Positions 24,658 to 33,599 of a DNA stretch of 64,000 nucleotides are shown piece after piece (the stretch's first letter is position 1; the number at the start of each line of letters is the position of its first letter). The position numbers and the translations under genes were made by a program. Origin of the DNA: Flavobacterium tegetincola DSM 22377 (lineage in GTDB: Bacteria > Bacteroidota > Bacteroidia > Flavobacteriales > Flavobacteriaceae); the NCBI RefSeq assembly GCF_000425485.1, contig NZ_KE384383.1:186117-250116 (forward strand), read 5' to 3'. The notes under the pieces were generated by a model that had not been told where the DNA came from, made no database searches, and worked only from the letters and a program-made list of their open reading frames with translations.

Positions 24658-26031
24658 GTGAATTTACAACAATATACTAAAGAATTTTCTTATAACTTTA
24701 AGTTGGCTTACCCTATCATTTTAGGTATGGTAGGTCATACTTTGGTGGGAATTGTCGACAATATCATGGTTGGGAAATTAGGTCCAACTGAACTAGCAGC
24801 CGTTTCTCTAGGGAACAGTTTTGTTTTTATTGCTATGTCATTGGGAATTGGATTTTCAACGGCAATAACTCCTTTAATTGCCGAAGCAGATGGTGCAAAA
24901 GACATCAAAGAAGGCCGAAGCATTTTTCAGCACGGACTTTTGTTGTGTACGGTTTTGGGAATTTCTCTTTTTACAATTATCTTCTTTTCAAAACCAATAA
25001 TTGGTTATATGAACCAGCCAGCGGATGTGGTTGAAATGGCAAAACCTTATCTTGATATCGTGGCTTTTTCACTGATTCCTTTAATTATGTTTCAGGCTTA
25101 CAAACAATTTGCCGACGGTAAATCAGAAACAAAGTACTCCATGTGGGCGACCATTATTTCAAATATTGTCAATGTACTTTTAAACTACCTGTTGATTTAC
25201 GGAATATGGATTTTTCCAGAATTAGGTATTATTGGAGCAGCTGTAGGAACTATTGCTTCTCGAATTGTCATGTTGATTTATATGCATTTGGCGTTGAAAA
25301 GTCGTGTGAAATTCCATCCTTATTTTGAAAACTTTAGTTTCAGTGAAATTAAAAAGGTTGCTTTAAAGAAAATCATCAACCTCGGAACGCCTTCTGCAAT
25401 GCAAATGTTTTTTGAAGTGGCTTTATTTACAGGAGCCATTTGGCTTTCGGGTGCTTTAGGAACCACAAGTCAGGCGGCCAATCAAATTGCATTGAGCTTG
25501 GCTTCACTTACCTTTATGTTTGCCATGGGATTAAGTGTTGCGGCAATGATTCGTGTGGGAAACCAAAAAGGATTACGCGATTATCCAAAATTGCAATTGG
25601 TAGCACGTTCTATTTTTCTTTTGGCTATTATTTTAGAAATTGTTTTCGCTTTAATATTTGTCATTTTCCACCAATACCTTCCGGAAATGTTTGTCAGTAC
25701 AGCACATGATATGAATTTTGCAGAAAATCAAGAAGTAATTCGGATTGCAGCCCAACTGCTTTTAGTGGCAGCCATTTTTCAAATTTCAGATGGAATTCAG
25801 GTAGTTATGTTAGGAGCTTTACGTGGTTTGCAAGATGTAAAAGTACCGATGTATATGACTTTTGTAGCTTATTGGATTATCGGGTTTCCCATTTCAATCT
25901 ATTTAGGACTTTATACTGATTTAGCAGCCGCCGGAATTTGGATTGGACTTTTAGCAGGACTTACCGCAGCCGCATTATTTTTGTATCTTCGCTTCGAAAA
26001 ATTAACAAACAAATTAATCAATACTAATTAA
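24658..26031 (+). CDS. MATE family multidrug efflux transporter
   Basis: 457 residues with twelve membrane segments in two similar halves. Family marks are the N-terminal P-I-I-L-G-M-V-G-H-T-L-V-G-I-V-D-N-I-M-V-G and the second-half start I-N-L-G-T-P-S-A-M-Q-M. It exports cationic drugs or metabolites in exchange for H+ or Na+. The start codon is GTG: no ATG is available before M-V-G-H, and the promoter at 24634 leaves only this choice. The gene is preceded by a terminator, so it is a separate unit. Confidence 0.93.
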   Translation: MNLQQYTKEFSYNFKLAYPIILGMVGHTLVGIVDNIMVGKLGPTELAAVSLGNSFVFIAMSLGIGFSTAITPLIAEADGAKDIKEGRSIFQHGLLLCTVLGISLFTIIFFSKPIIGYMNQPADVVEMAKPYLDIVAFSLIPLIMFQAYKQFADGKSETKYSMWATIISNIVNVLLNYLLIYGIWIFPELGIIGAAVGTIASRIVMLIYMHLALKSRVKFHPYFENFSFSEIKKVALKKIINLGTPSAMQMFFEVALFTGAIWLSGALGTTSQAANQIALSLASLTFMFAMGLSVAAMIRVGNQKGLRDYPKLQLVARSIFLLAIILEIVFALIFVIFHQYLPEMFVSTAHDMNFAENQEVIRIAAQLLLVAAIFQISDGIQVVMLGALRGLQDVKVPMYMTFVAYWIIGFPISIYLGLYTDLAAAGIWIGLLAGLTAAALFLYLRFEKLTNKLINTN

Positions 26032-26040
26032 ATAATATAG

Positions 26041-26068
26041 GTAGGAACAAGTCGCGACTTGTATCTAC
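26041..26068. repeat. Perfect 16-bp palindrome with paired outer arms
   Basis: ACAAGTCGCGACTTGT (26047-26062) is its own reverse complement. GTAG at 26041-26044 pairs with CTAC at 26065-26068. This is similar to short dispersed intergenic palindromes of bacterial genomes. Confidence 0.6.
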
Positions 26069-26085
26069 GTGAAAAAACATAAAAT

Positions 26086-26313
26086 ATGGACTTACCAAAA
26101 TTTTTACTAGGAGACAATACTGATTTTCCAGATGATATTTTCATCATTCATTTAGATTACCCACGTTTCATCATCAATTTAAAAGACGATGAGGTAGAGT
26201 TTATTGAAGAAGAAGAAGATTTAGACGAGGCTGAATTAAATGCGGAAATGGAGAATCTAATTACTTTAGCGAATGAATTTTACGACCGTGAAATAGCGCT
26301 TTATGAGGAATAA
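26086..26313 (+). CDS. Small acidic protein, conserved type, function unknown
   Basis: 75 residues, very acidic (D/E in about a third of positions). A hydrophobic strand F-I-I-H-L-D-Y-P-R-F-I-I-N-L is followed by D-D-E-V-E-F-I-E-E-E-E-D-L-D-E-A-E-L and an amphipathic helix with E-F-Y-D-R-E. No signal peptide. It looks like the small flavobacterial hypotheticals next to transporters, but I know no role. Confidence 0.75.
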   Translation: MDLPKFLLGDNTDFPDDIFIIHLDYPRFIINLKDDEVEFIEEEEDLDEAELNAEMENLITLANEFYDREIALYEE

Positions 26314-26325
26314 AATATAACTTTA

Positions 26326-26436
26326 GCCACAGATTCAATAGATTAAAATGATTTCTAACATAGTTGTTAAATCTGTGTAAATCTTTTCAATCAGTGGCCA
26401 AAAAAATCAGTGAAAATTCGTGCTAATCTGTGTGAA
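26326..26436. repeat. Palindromic ATCTGTG-type intergenic repeat
   Basis: GCCACAGATT (26326-26335) is nearly complementary to AATCAGTGGC (26389-26398). The motif AATCTGTGT recurs inside (26369-26377) and just after (26424-26432), in the same flavour (A/T spacers and AATC-GTG cores). The region has no open frame. It looks like a dispersed intergenic repeat with a large hairpin. Confidence 0.55.
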
Positions 26437-26441
26437 AATTT

Positions 26442-27530
26442 TTACTTTTTAAAATAATGTTCCAATAAAATACTAGCAGCTGCAAATGGTGATAATTCAT
26501 TTTTTTGCACTGCTTTTTTATTTTCTAGCAAAAGCTTTTTGATACTAGAATCATTATAGAAGTCATTTTTCAATTGTTCTTCAATGGTTTCCATCATCCA
26601 ATACTGATTTTGGTCTTGACGTTTTTCTTCAAAATAATGATTGGAAGTAGTCAATTCTAAATAATCTGAAATGGTTTTCCAAACCGATTCAATTCCTTCT
26701 TTAGTTATCGAACTACACGTCATCACTTTTGGATTCCAACCCGAACTTTTGGCAGGAAATAAATGCAAAGCCCGATTGAATTCTACTTTTGCCAATTGTG
26801 ATTTTTTGATATTATCGCCGTCCGCTTTATTGATGACAATTGCATCAGCCATTTCCATAATACCGCGTTTAATTCCTTGCAATTCATCTCCAGCTCCTGA
26901 AATTTTTAAAAGCAAGAAAAAATCAACCATACTGTGAACCGCAGTTTCACTTTGACCAACACCAACAGTTTCGATAATGATAATGTCAAATCCATTTGCC
27001 TCGCAAAGCGTAATAGTTTCACGGGTTTTTCGCGCCACACCTCCTAAAGTAGCACCAGAAGCTGACGGTCTAATGTAAGCGTTTTTGTCCTTCACCAATT
27101 CTTCCATTCGGGTTTTGTCTCCTAAAATACTTCCGTGCGAAATTGTTGAACTTGGGTCAACCGCTAAAACGGCCACTTTTTTACCTAAACTTGTTAGATG
27201 AAGTCCGAACGCTTCAATAAATGTACTTTTTCCAACACCTGGAACACCTGTAATTCCTATCCGAACTGATTTTTTTGAGTGTGGCAAACATGCATTGATG
27301 ATCGTATTGGCTTTGGCCAAATGCTCCATATTGGCACTTTCAACCAAAGTTATCGCCCGACTCAAAGCCGTCATATTTCCGTCTAGAATACCGCTAATCA
27401 ATTCATCCGCTGAAGGTTGTTTTCTGCGAAAGCTTTGAATAGTAGCAACCGAATTTTTGTTGACAATTTCAGGAGTTGAAACGCCTTGTTTTTCAGATAA
27501 AGCAGATGTTTGTGGAGCGTAATTTTTCAC
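26442..27530 (-). CDS. meaB: Methylmalonyl-CoA mutase-associated GTPase MeaB
   Basis: 362 residues from the GTG at 27530. MeaB protects and reloads the B12 cofactor of methylmalonyl-CoA mutase. Walker A is G-V-P-G-V-G-K-S-T (~92-100). Other G-protein motifs are A-V-D-P-S-S-T (MeaB-specific), I-I-E-T-V-G-V-G-Q-S-E (switch) and N-K-A-D for guanine. The mutase genes themselves are not in this window. A TTG at 27602 would add 24 residues of odd hydrophobic composition that overlap the divergent promoter region, so I prefer the GTG. Confidence 0.9.
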   Translation of the reverse strand: MKNYAPQTSALSEKQGVSTPEIVNKNSVATIQSFRRKQPSADELISGILDGNMTALSRAITLVESANMEHLAKANTIINACLPHSKKSVRIGITGVPGVGKSTFIEAFGLHLTSLGKKVAVLAVDPSSTISHGSILGDKTRMEELVKDKNAYIRPSASGATLGGVARKTRETITLCEANGFDIIIIETVGVGQSETAVHSMVDFFLLLKISGAGDELQGIKRGIMEMADAIVINKADGDNIKKSQLAKVEFNRALHLFPAKSSGWNPKVMTCSSITKEGIESVWKTISDYLELTTSNHYFEEKRQDQNQYWMMETIEEQLKNDFYNDSSIKKLLLENKKAVQKNELSPFAAASILLEHYFKK

Positions 27531-27653
27531 ATTTTTGTTTTGAAAAGTAAAAGTACTGAAAAGAGCTAAGGTTTCAAAAAGCAATACCGAAATTAGAAGC
27601 AAAAGTCAATTTATAAAAATTACTTAAAAATGCGCCATCCAATTTTATAGTAG

Positions 27654-27661
27654 TATTTTTG
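27654..27661 (+). promoter_or_regulatory. -7 promoter element for the transporter operon
   Basis: TATTTTTG, an exact TAnnTTTG match, 16 bp before the ATG at 27678. Confidence 0.55.
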
Positions 27662-27677
27662 CATCCTCATAAACACT

Positions 27678-28589
27678 ATGGAAAATATAATTCTAATCTT
27701 TGTTTGCTTAATTATTGGTTTTCTTCTTCAGAAAATCAAGGATTTCCCTTCAAACAGCCATCAGGTTTTAAATCAATTTGTGATTTATATCTCGCTTCCT
27801 GCATTGGCTTTATTTTACATTCCAAAGATTCAAATCAGTAGCGATTTACTTTACTCATTGGCGGTTCCATGGGTTGGTTTTGTACTTTCTTTTCTGTTTT
27901 TTTCAATATTGGGAAAGAAATTAGGATGGTCAAAAAAACTAATCGGTTGTTTGGTTTTAACTGGAGGTTTAGGAAATACGGCCTTTGTTGGATTTCCTGT
28001 AATTGAAGCGTTGTATGGAAAGCAAGGATTGGAAACCGCAATTATTATTGACCAACCTGGAACTTTTGTGGTTTTGGCAACATTAGGTGTTTTGGTCGCT
28101 TCGTATTATTCTAGAGGAGAAGCAAGTGCATCAATGATTGTAAAGAAAATTTTGTTGTTTCCGCCATTTATTGGTTTTGTAATTGCGGCATTATTTAATG
28201 TGTTTCAATATGACTTTGTAGAAGAGTTACAATCGGTTTTTCAAAAGTTAGGAAGTACGGTTACACCTATTGCGTTAATTGCTGTTGGACTTCAACTTAC
28301 TTTTGAACGAAAAAGTAAACATTGGGGATTTTTAACATTAGGATTGGCTTTCAAATTATTTTTGACACCTGCTATTTTTTACTTTGTATATATAATTATT
28401 TTAGGGAAAACCGGATTAATTATGGATGTTTCGATTATGGAAGCGGCAATGGCTCCAATGATTACGGCATCAATATTAGCGTCCACTTACGGTTTAAAAC
28501 CAAAATTGAGTAGTATGATGATTGGTTTCGGAATTCCAATTTCTTTTTTGACGTTAGCTTTTTGGTATTGGATTTTACAGACATTTTAA
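27678..28589 (+). CDS. AEC family transporter (auxin efflux carrier-like)
   Basis: 303 residues, ten predicted membrane segments, matching the auxin efflux carrier family that also contains bacterial malonate and organic-acid carriers. Typical stretches: L-N-Q-F-V-I-Y-I-S-L-P-A-L-A-L, G-N-T-A-F-V-G-F-P-V-I, and the second-half counterpart with P-I-A-L-I-A-V-G-L-Q-L. It likely moves a small organic acid across the inner membrane. It precedes the MFS gene by 6 bp. Confidence 0.88.
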   Translation: MENIILIFVCLIIGFLLQKIKDFPSNSHQVLNQFVIYISLPALALFYIPKIQISSDLLYSLAVPWVGFVLSFLFFSILGKKLGWSKKLIGCLVLTGGLGNTAFVGFPVIEALYGKQGLETAIIIDQPGTFVVLATLGVLVASYYSRGEASASMIVKKILLFPPFIGFVIAALFNVFQYDFVEELQSVFQKLGSTVTPIALIAVGLQLTFERKSKHWGFLTLGLAFKLFLTPAIFYFVYIIILGKTGLIMDVSIMEAAMAPMITASILASTYGLKPKLSSMMIGFGIPISFLTLAFWYWILQTF

Positions 28590-28595
28590 AGATTT

Positions 28596-29804
28596 ATGGA
28601 AATAGAAAATAAAACAAGTTCAGGGATACAAAATGAAGTGGTGCAAAAAACCGTTTATCCCATTTTATTTGCAGTTGCCATTGCCCATTTATTCAATGAT
28701 TTATTGCAAGCCGTTATTCCAGCAGCTTATCCTATTTTAAAGGAAAATTACAATTTATCTTTTACACAGATTGGTTTGATTACTTTGTCGTATCAATTGG
28801 CGGCGTCAATTTTGCAGCCAATTGTAGGATTATATACCGATAAACATCCCAAGCCATTTTCGCAGATGTACGGAATGTTATTTACACTTGCTGGAATTAT
28901 AACTCTGGCATATGCTACAAGTTTTAACATCGTACTTGTAGCGGTGGTATTAGTTGGAATTGGTTCGTCTATTTTTCATCCTGAATCGTCTCGGATTTCC
29001 TTCTTAGCTTCGGGTGGCAAAAGAGGTTTAGCACAATCTATTTTTCAACTTGGTGGAAATGCAGGAACGGCAATTGGGCCGCTTTTAGTTGCATTTATCG
29101 TTGTTCCAAGGTCGCAACATCACATTGTTTGGTTTGCTATAATTGCTATAATGGCACTTTTTGTATTATATCGAATTGCTTTTTGGTACCAGAATCATTT
29201 GATTTTAAAGGCAAAGAAGAAATCAGACATTGTTCTGCCTAATTTGACTAAAAGGCAAGTTACATTTTCTGTAATGATATTACTTGTACTCATATTTTCG
29301 AAGTTTTTTTATATGGCAAGTATTTCCAGTTATTTTACTTTTTATTTGATGGATAAATTTCAACTTTCCATTCAAGACGCTCAATTTCATTTGTTTTGGT
29401 TTCTTGCAGCTTGTGCCGTTGGAACGTTACTTGGTGGACCTTTGGGTGATAAATTTGGACGTAAATACGTAATTTGGTTTTCTGTTTTGGGAGCCGCTCC
29501 ATTTACACTACTGTTGCCTTTTGCCGATTTATTTTGGACGGGAATTTTATCAGTCGTAATAGGAATGATTATTTCATCTGCCTTTCCAGCCATTTTGGTT
29601 TATGCACAAGAATTATTACCTAAAAAACTGGGAATGGTTTCCGGTTTATTCTATGGTTTTGCCTTTGGAATGGGGGGATTGGGTTCGGCATTATTGGGTA
29701 ATTTAGCAGATCAAACGAGTATTACTTATATTTATCAACTTTGTGCTTATTTACCTTTAATTGGAATTGTTGCTTTGTTTCTACCAAATTTAAAGAAGAA
29801 ATAG
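28596..29804 (+). CDS. MFS transporter, fosmidomycin-resistance (Fsr) type
   Basis: 402 residues with twelve membrane segments. The N-terminal half has A-H-L-F-N-D-L-L-Q-A-V-I-P and Y-T-D-K-H-P-K-P, the variants of MFS motifs found in Fsr-like exporters. Motif A of the second half is G-G-P-L-G-D-K-F-G-R-K. The role in this organism is unknown; Fsr proteins export fosmidomycin and probably other phosphonates. It is co-transcribed with the AEC transporter. Confidence 0.88.
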   Translation: MEIENKTSSGIQNEVVQKTVYPILFAVAIAHLFNDLLQAVIPAAYPILKENYNLSFTQIGLITLSYQLAASILQPIVGLYTDKHPKPFSQMYGMLFTLAGIITLAYATSFNIVLVAVVLVGIGSSIFHPESSRISFLASGGKRGLAQSIFQLGGNAGTAIGPLLVAFIVVPRSQHHIVWFAIIAIMALFVLYRIAFWYQNHLILKAKKKSDIVLPNLTKRQVTFSVMILLVLIFSKFFYMASISSYFTFYLMDKFQLSIQDAQFHLFWFLAACAVGTLLGGPLGDKFGRKYVIWFSVLGAAPFTLLLPFADLFWTGILSVVIGMIISSAFPAILVYAQELLPKKLGMVSGLFYGFAFGMGGLGSALLGNLADQTSITYIYQLCAYLPLIGIVALFLPNLKKK

Positions 29805-29828
29805 TATTTTTGATTTAGAACTTAAACT

Positions 29829-31241
29829 ATGAAAAACGGACTTATATCGCCTGAAATTATTGAGAAACTGTCGCAAATTGTCGGGTCTGATTTTATTTTT
29901 ACCGATGAAGAAACACGGCGAAACTATGGTCACGACGAAACGGAAGATTATAATTTTCCACCATCAGTTTTACTAAAACCTGCCAATACAGCTGAAATTA
30001 GTGCTATACTAAAACTGGCTAACGAACATTTGATTCCAGTAACGCCAATTGGTGGTCAAACGGGATTAAGTGGTGGTGCCTTATCCATTCATCAAGGAAT
30101 TGGTTTGGCAATGGAACGCTTAAATAAAATCATCGAAATCGACGAAAATAATTTACAAATTATCGTTGAACCTGCTGTAATTACTCAAGTTTTGCGTGAA
30201 GCTGTTGCCGAGAAAGGTTTGTTTTATCCACCCGACCCAAGTTCGCAAGGAAGTTGCTGGATTGGCGGAAATGTTGCTGAAAATGCTGGTGGAGCAAGAG
30301 CTGTAAAATATGGAGTGACCAAAGATTATGTGTTGAACTTGGAAGTGGTTTTGCCATCTGGTGAAATTATTTGGACAGGTGCCAATACCCTAAAAAATTC
30401 CACGGGTTATAATCTGACGCAATTGATGGTGGGAAGTGAAGGAACTCTTGGTGTGATTACTAAAATTGTTTTGAAGTTATTGCCTCAAAACCAACATACC
30501 ATATTAATGTTAGTTCCTTTTTTCAATGCCAATCAGGCTTGTGAGGCTGTTGCCAAAATTTTTCATGCCGGAATTGTTCCAAGTGCATTGGAATTTATGG
30601 AACGCGATGCGATTGATTGGACTTTGAGATATATTGACGGTGTAAATGTGGTAATTAAAGATGAAATCCAAGCCCATTTACTGATTGAAGTTGACGGGAA
30701 TTATCCGGAAATATTATTCAACGAAGCGGAGAAAATAAGCGTGGTTTTAGAGCAATTTGAAATCGATGAAATTCTCTTTGCCGATTCAGAAGAACAAAAA
30801 AATGCCTTGTGGAAATTGCGTCGTGCCGTTGGTGAAGCTGTAAAATCAAATTCGATTTATAAAGAAGAAGATACCGTAGTTCCGCGATATGAATTACCTA
30901 AATTGCTTTCTGGAATTAAGGCAATTGGTGCTAAATACGGTTTTAAATCAGTTTGTTATGGTCATGCAGGTGATGGGAATTTACATGTGAATATTGTCAA
31001 AGAAAATATGAGTGACGAAAATTGGCAGACAGAAATTCCAAAAGGAATCAGAGAAATTTTTGAATTAACGGTTTCTTTAAAAGGGACACTTTCTGGTGAA
31101 CACGGTATTGGCTACGTTCAGAAAAATTATATGGATATTGCTTTTTCGAAAGTACAAATGGACTTGATGAGAAACATTAAAAACGTTTTCGACCCAAATA
31201 AAATATTGAATCCCAGTAAAATTTTCCCTGACTTATGCTAA
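29829..31241 (+). CDS. FAD-binding oxidase, GlcD / D-lactate dehydrogenase type
   Basis: 470 residues: FAD_binding_4 domain (~38-180) with T-P-I-G-G-Q-T-G-L-S-G-G-A and P-P-D-P-S-S-Q-G-S-C-W-I-G-G-N-V-A-E-N-A-G-G, then the FAD-linked oxidase C-terminal domain with Y-G-H-A-G-D-G-N-L-H-V-N (active-site/metal histidines) and G-T-L-S-G-E-H-G-I-G. Enzymes of this family oxidise 2-hydroxy acids (D-lactate, glycolate). No iron-sulfur domain is fused. It overlaps the downstream SBF-like transporter gene by 7 bp, which suggests that gene moves the substrate or product. Confidence 0.92.
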   Translation: MKNGLISPEIIEKLSQIVGSDFIFTDEETRRNYGHDETEDYNFPPSVLLKPANTAEISAILKLANEHLIPVTPIGGQTGLSGGALSIHQGIGLAMERLNKIIEIDENNLQIIVEPAVITQVLREAVAEKGLFYPPDPSSQGSCWIGGNVAENAGGARAVKYGVTKDYVLNLEVVLPSGEIIWTGANTLKNSTGYNLTQLMVGSEGTLGVITKIVLKLLPQNQHTILMLVPFFNANQACEAVAKIFHAGIVPSALEFMERDAIDWTLRYIDGVNVVIKDEIQAHLLIEVDGNYPEILFNEAEKISVVLEQFEIDEILFADSEEQKNALWKLRRAVGEAVKSNSIYKEEDTVVPRYELPKLLSGIKAIGAKYGFKSVCYGHAGDGNLHVNIVKENMSDENWQTEIPKGIREIFELTVSLKGTLSGEHGIGYVQKNYMDIAFSKVQMDLMRNIKNVFDPNKILNPSKIFPDLC

Positions 31242-32209
31242 AAAAAATTAAGATTGAACCGTTTGTATTAGCTATAATATCAACCGTTTTATTAGCTTAT
31301 TTAATTCCGTTTTTTGGAAATAAAGAAATGGTTAAACCTATTTTATTAGGAGTTAGTGGCGTAGGAATCTCGTTGATTTTCTTTTTTTATGGGTTGAAAT
31401 TGAATTACACGATCATAAAGGAAGTACTAAAAAACTGGAAAGTCCACTTGATTGTTCAGTCGGCGACATTTATTTTGTTTCCGTTAATTGTACTGCTTTT
31501 CTATCCGTTTATAAGGACGGATACCGCACATACTTTATGGTTGGCGGTGTTTTTCCTAGCAGCTTTGCCTTCATCAGTTTCGGCTTCTGTGGTTATGGTT
31601 GCCGTGGCAAAAGGAAATGTTCCAGCTGCAATATTTAATGCGAGTCTTTCAGGAATCATTGGTATTTTGATTACACCGATTTGGATGAGTTATTTTATCC
31701 AAGTTGAAACTATGGACTTTGATTTTAGCGAAATTTATTTCAATTTGATTACTGAAATTATCGTTCCGCTTATTCTAGGAATTTTATTACAGCGCTTTTT
31801 TGGTGGATGGGCCATTCGGCATGCTGCTAAAATAAGTACGTTTGATAAATCCATCATTTTACTAATTGTATTCAAAAGTTTTTCTGAATCGTTCTTAAAT
31901 GGAATTTTCAGTAGCATTGGTATTGTGGATATGTTATTACTTGCAATGGCTGTGATTTTACTTTTTTGGTTTGTTTATTACACGTTGAAATTTATTTGCT
32001 ACCGCCTAGATATTAATAGAGAAGATAGTATTGCAATTTTATTTTGCGGCTCTAAAAAATCACTTATACATGCTTCTGTGATGTCGAAAATCATGTTTGC
32101 TCATTTGCCATTTGTTGGAATTATGCTTCTTCCTGTGATGTTATTTCACGGCTTTCAAATTGTTTTTGTTAGTTTTATAGCTGCGAAAAAAGCGAAGGAG
32201 ATTTTGTAA
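31235..32209 (+). CDS. SBF-like (bile acid:sodium symporter family) transporter
   Basis: 324 residues with ten membrane segments. Pattern of the SBF-like/YfeH group: L-I-F-F-F-Y-G-L-K-L after the second helix, A-A-L-P-S-S-V-S-A-S-V-V-M-V-A-V-A-K-G-N-V-P-A-A-I-F-N-A, and a second-half F-C-G-S-K-K-S-L-I-H-A-S-V-M. The substrate is unknown. The 7-bp overlap with the FAD oxidase gene means coupled translation; a hydroxy- or keto-acid substrate would fit. Confidence 0.88.
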   Translation: MLKKIKIEPFVLAIISTVLLAYLIPFFGNKEMVKPILLGVSGVGISLIFFFYGLKLNYTIIKEVLKNWKVHLIVQSATFILFPLIVLLFYPFIRTDTAHTLWLAVFFLAALPSSVSASVVMVAVAKGNVPAAIFNASLSGIIGILITPIWMSYFIQVETMDFDFSEIYFNLITEIIVPLILGILLQRFFGGWAIRHAAKISTFDKSIILLIVFKSFSESFLNGIFSSIGIVDMLLLAMAVILLFWFVYYTLKFICYRLDINREDSIAILFCGSKKSLIHASVMSKIMFAHLPFVGIMLLPVMLFHGFQIVFVSFIAAKKAKEIL

Positions 32210-32333
32210 AATTTTGTCTGATACAACTTATAAACTTATAACTTTATTGCTAATATTATAAAACCTAAAACAGCTTAAGTCGTCTGTAATATATTTAGTA
32301 TTTTAGCAACTTAATAGGCAACGAAAAATAAAA

Positions 32334-33599
32334 ATGAAATTTAAAGAGAAGATATCGCTAGAAAAAGTATTTGAAAAAGACTACAAAATTAAACTTGTCG
32401 AATCTGAAAACAACAAAGAAGCGATAATTACTCATTTTTTGCATAACAGCAAAAACGGAATTTCGCAATTTTTTAAAAAAGATGCTATTGAATATTCGAA
32501 AGAAATTTTGCAATACAAATATCCGCAAGAAGAAATAACAAATGTTGTTGCCGAAGAAGCATTACAGTATGGTATTTTTAAAACTTTTGAAATTCCTTTT
32601 CCACCTGCAGAAAATCCTAAATTTACATTTATAGATCTTTTTGCAGGTATTGGCGGATTTCGTTTGGCACTGCAAAATCTTGGTGGAAAGTGTGTTTTTA
32701 CAAGTGAATGGGATAAAGAGGCCAAAAGAACTTATAAAGCAAATTTTGGAGAAAGACCATTTGGCGACATTACCAAGGAAGAAACTAAAAAATATATTCC
32801 TGATAATTTTGATTTGCTTTGTGCAGGATTTCCTTGCCAAGCATTTTCTATAGCGGGAAAACGTGGCGGTTTTGAAGATACAAGAGGTACATTATTTTTT
32901 GACGTGGCAGAAATTATAAAACGTAAACAGCCAAAAGCTTTATTTTTGGAAAATGTAAAAGGTTTAAGAAGTCATGATAAAGGAAAAACGTTAGAAACTA
33001 TTTTGAATGTTTTACGAAATGATTTAGGTTATTTTATACCAGAGCCGCAAATTGTTAATGCTAAAAATTTTGGTGTTCCTCAAAATCGTGAAAGAATTTA
33101 TATTGTTGGATTTCATAAAAGTTTAGGAATAGATACATTCAATTATCCAAAACCTTTAGATGTACAAGTAACTTTCGCTGATGTAAAAGAGGAAAATGTG
33201 CCACCGACAAAATATTATTTATCAACCCAATATGTTCAAACGTTAGTAAATCATAAAGCTAGACATGCAAGCAAAGGAAATGGTTTTGGTTATAATATTG
33301 TTGCAGATGAAGAAATAGCAGGAGCAATAGTTTGTGGAGGTATGGGAAGAGAAAGAAATTTAGTTTTAGATTTTAGAATTACAGATTATACACCAACAAC
33401 ACATATAAAAGGAACTGTGAATCGTGAAGGTATACGTAAAATGACACCGAGAGAATGGGCAAGATTACAAGGTTATCCAGATAATTTTATGATTCCTGTT
33501 GCTGATGCTTCTGCGTATAAACAATTTGGTAATTCAGTTGCAGTTCCTGCAATTCAAGCAACTGCGGTTGAAATTTTAAATACTTTAGAAATCAGATAA
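32334..33599 (+). CDS. DNA (cytosine-5) methyltransferase, M.HpaII-like
   Basis: 421 residues. Methylates cytosine at C5 to protect host DNA. An N-terminal extension of ~97 residues precedes motif I (D-L-F-A-G-I-G-G at 101-108). The PCQ loop has catalytic Cys168, ENV is at 206-208, motif VIII is Q-N-R-E-R-I-Y-I-V-G-F (250-260), and the C-terminal motif X is G-N-S-V-A-V-P. The HpaII-family nuclease in the same operon points to CCGG as the site. Its TAA overlaps the next ATG (TAATG). The operon is visibly more AT-rich than its neighbours, which suggests horizontal transfer. Confidence 0.95.
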   Translation: MKFKEKISLEKVFEKDYKIKLVESENNKEAIITHFLHNSKNGISQFFKKDAIEYSKEILQYKYPQEEITNVVAEEALQYGIFKTFEIPFPPAENPKFTFIDLFAGIGGFRLALQNLGGKCVFTSEWDKEAKRTYKANFGERPFGDITKEETKKYIPDNFDLLCAGFPCQAFSIAGKRGGFEDTRGTLFFDVAEIIKRKQPKALFLENVKGLRSHDKGKTLETILNVLRNDLGYFIPEPQIVNAKNFGVPQNRERIYIVGFHKSLGIDTFNYPKPLDVQVTFADVKEENVPPTKYYLSTQYVQTLVNHKARHASKGNGFGYNIVADEEIAGAIVCGGMGRERNLVLDFRITDYTPTTHIKGTVNREGIRKMTPREWARLQGYPDNFMIPVADASAYKQFGNSVAVPAIQATAVEILNTLEIR

